From NCBI GenBank assembly GCA_019247605.1, contig JAFBAS010000008.1, positions 1 through 61,158 on the forward strand: a DNA stretch of 61,158 nt, written 5' to 3'. The position numbers were made by a program, and so were the translations under genes. Below the pieces are notes generated by a model. The model ran no database searches. It had not been told where the DNA came from and was given only the letters and a program-made list of their open reading frames with translations. This DNA is from Hyphomicrobiales bacterium. GTDB lineage: Bacteria; Pseudomonadota; Alphaproteobacteria; Rhizobiales; Beijerinckiaceae. Below are positions 60,947-61,158 of the stretch, in pieces; position 1 is the first letter of the stretch; every line of letters begins with the position of its first letter.

Positions 60947-61158
60947 AGCGGCGAGAGTTCATTGCTGCGATTGGCGGCGCAATCGCTTGGCCGCTCGAGG
61001 GACGCTCACAGGGCGCGCGGAGAACTTACCGCATCGCCTATTTGGCCCTGGCCGGCACAAACGAATCGGCGTTTGTGAAGGAGCGGCTAAAGGAACTCGG
61101 TTACGAAGAAGGGGTGAATCTGATTTTCGACTTGCGATCTGCTCAGGGGCGGATCGAA
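60943..61158 (+). CDS. orphan ABC_sub_bind-type periplasmic binding protein, copy 5 (5' part)
   Basis: Seventy-two codons are present before the window ends. MKRREFIAAIGG is a TAT leader, then RTYRIAYLALAGTNESAFVKE and LKELGYEEGVNLIFDLRSAQ, which is the family N-terminal lobe. It follows the receiver-cyclase by 71 bp on the same strand and begins with an ATGA overlap to a short relic of another copy. Confidence 0.88.
   Translation, partial: MKRREFIAAIGGAIAWPLEGRSQGARRTYRIAYLALAGTNESAFVKERLKELGYEEGVNLIFDLRSAQGRIE

Noticed and set aside
1-61158. CRISPR arrays, rRNA, tRNA, insertion-sequence transposases, integrases
   Set aside because: No regularly spaced repeats, no tRNA-like T-arm with matching acceptor stem, and no transposase or integrase motif were seen on either strand.

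Overview
The window is high-GC DNA with dense, often overlapping genes and almost no non-coding space except at divergent promoters. MbfA preceded by an Irr-type iron control element, an MgtC and a PgsA-like protein, GntR/FCD regulators with FbpABC-type importers, and above all several tandem TAT-exported substrate-binding proteins of the ABC_sub_bind family (PF04392) point to an alphaproteobacterium of the Hyphomicrobiales (Bradyrhizobium/Xanthobacteraceae-like). This assignment is inference; no rRNA or tRNA gene was seen.

Layout. (1) 1-12502: 3' end of a LeuD-like gene, then a divergent catabolic locus. A minus-strand unit (two-subunit TPP decarboxylase plus GntR/FCD regulator) faces a plus-strand operon (ABC ATPase, fused permease, aldehyde dehydrogenase, second GntR/FCD regulator, hydantoinase/oxoprolinase B and A, periplasmic binding protein). 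(2) 12503-13750: a higBA toxin-antitoxin pair with a palindromic operator and an AT-rich orphan membrane protein, a likely acquired island. (3) 13813-19919: a second FbpABC-type importer with a threonine-aldolase-like enzyme, divergent from a 2-hydroxyacid dehydrogenase. (4) 20288-26832: a GFA-like protein, a small unknown protein, a nucleoside hydrolase and an RND efflux pump with its adaptor. (5) 27075-32409: DgcA/StcD-like flavoenzyme, two CoA-transferase-type subunits, hydroxypyruvate isomerase-like protein, TruA. (6) 32505-46592: housekeeping, stress and transport genes (MgtC, PgeF, PgsA-like, MsrA, UPF0114, GNAT, MbfA, KimA-like K+ importer, EVE, Apt, HAD nucleotidase, EamA, and an SDR/AA_synth/TrmO/RraA-like run). 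(7) 46774-61158: the most unusual part. Five ABC_sub_bind periplasmic proteins, with no permease or ATPase, surround two GAF-rich histidine kinases, a stand-alone receiver and a receiver-adenylate/guanylate cyclase.

Region 7 carries several gene relics readable directly in the sequence: a 43-codon 3' remnant of a binding protein whose stop overlaps the start of the second kinase, an internally deleted binding-protein copy only 49 bp long, and a 150-bp direct repeat of a kinase/receiver junction flanking a 4.8-kb minus-strand block. They suggest an ancestral order binding protein -> kinase -> receiver -> receiver-cyclase -> binding protein joined by 4-bp stop/start overlaps, since rearranged. 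My leading hypothesis is that these orphan periplasmic proteins act as ligand receptors for a phosphorelay that ends in cyclic-nucleotide synthesis rather than as parts of importers.

All calls come from reading translations and DNA by eye; family names are from recognition of motifs, and no database search was possible.
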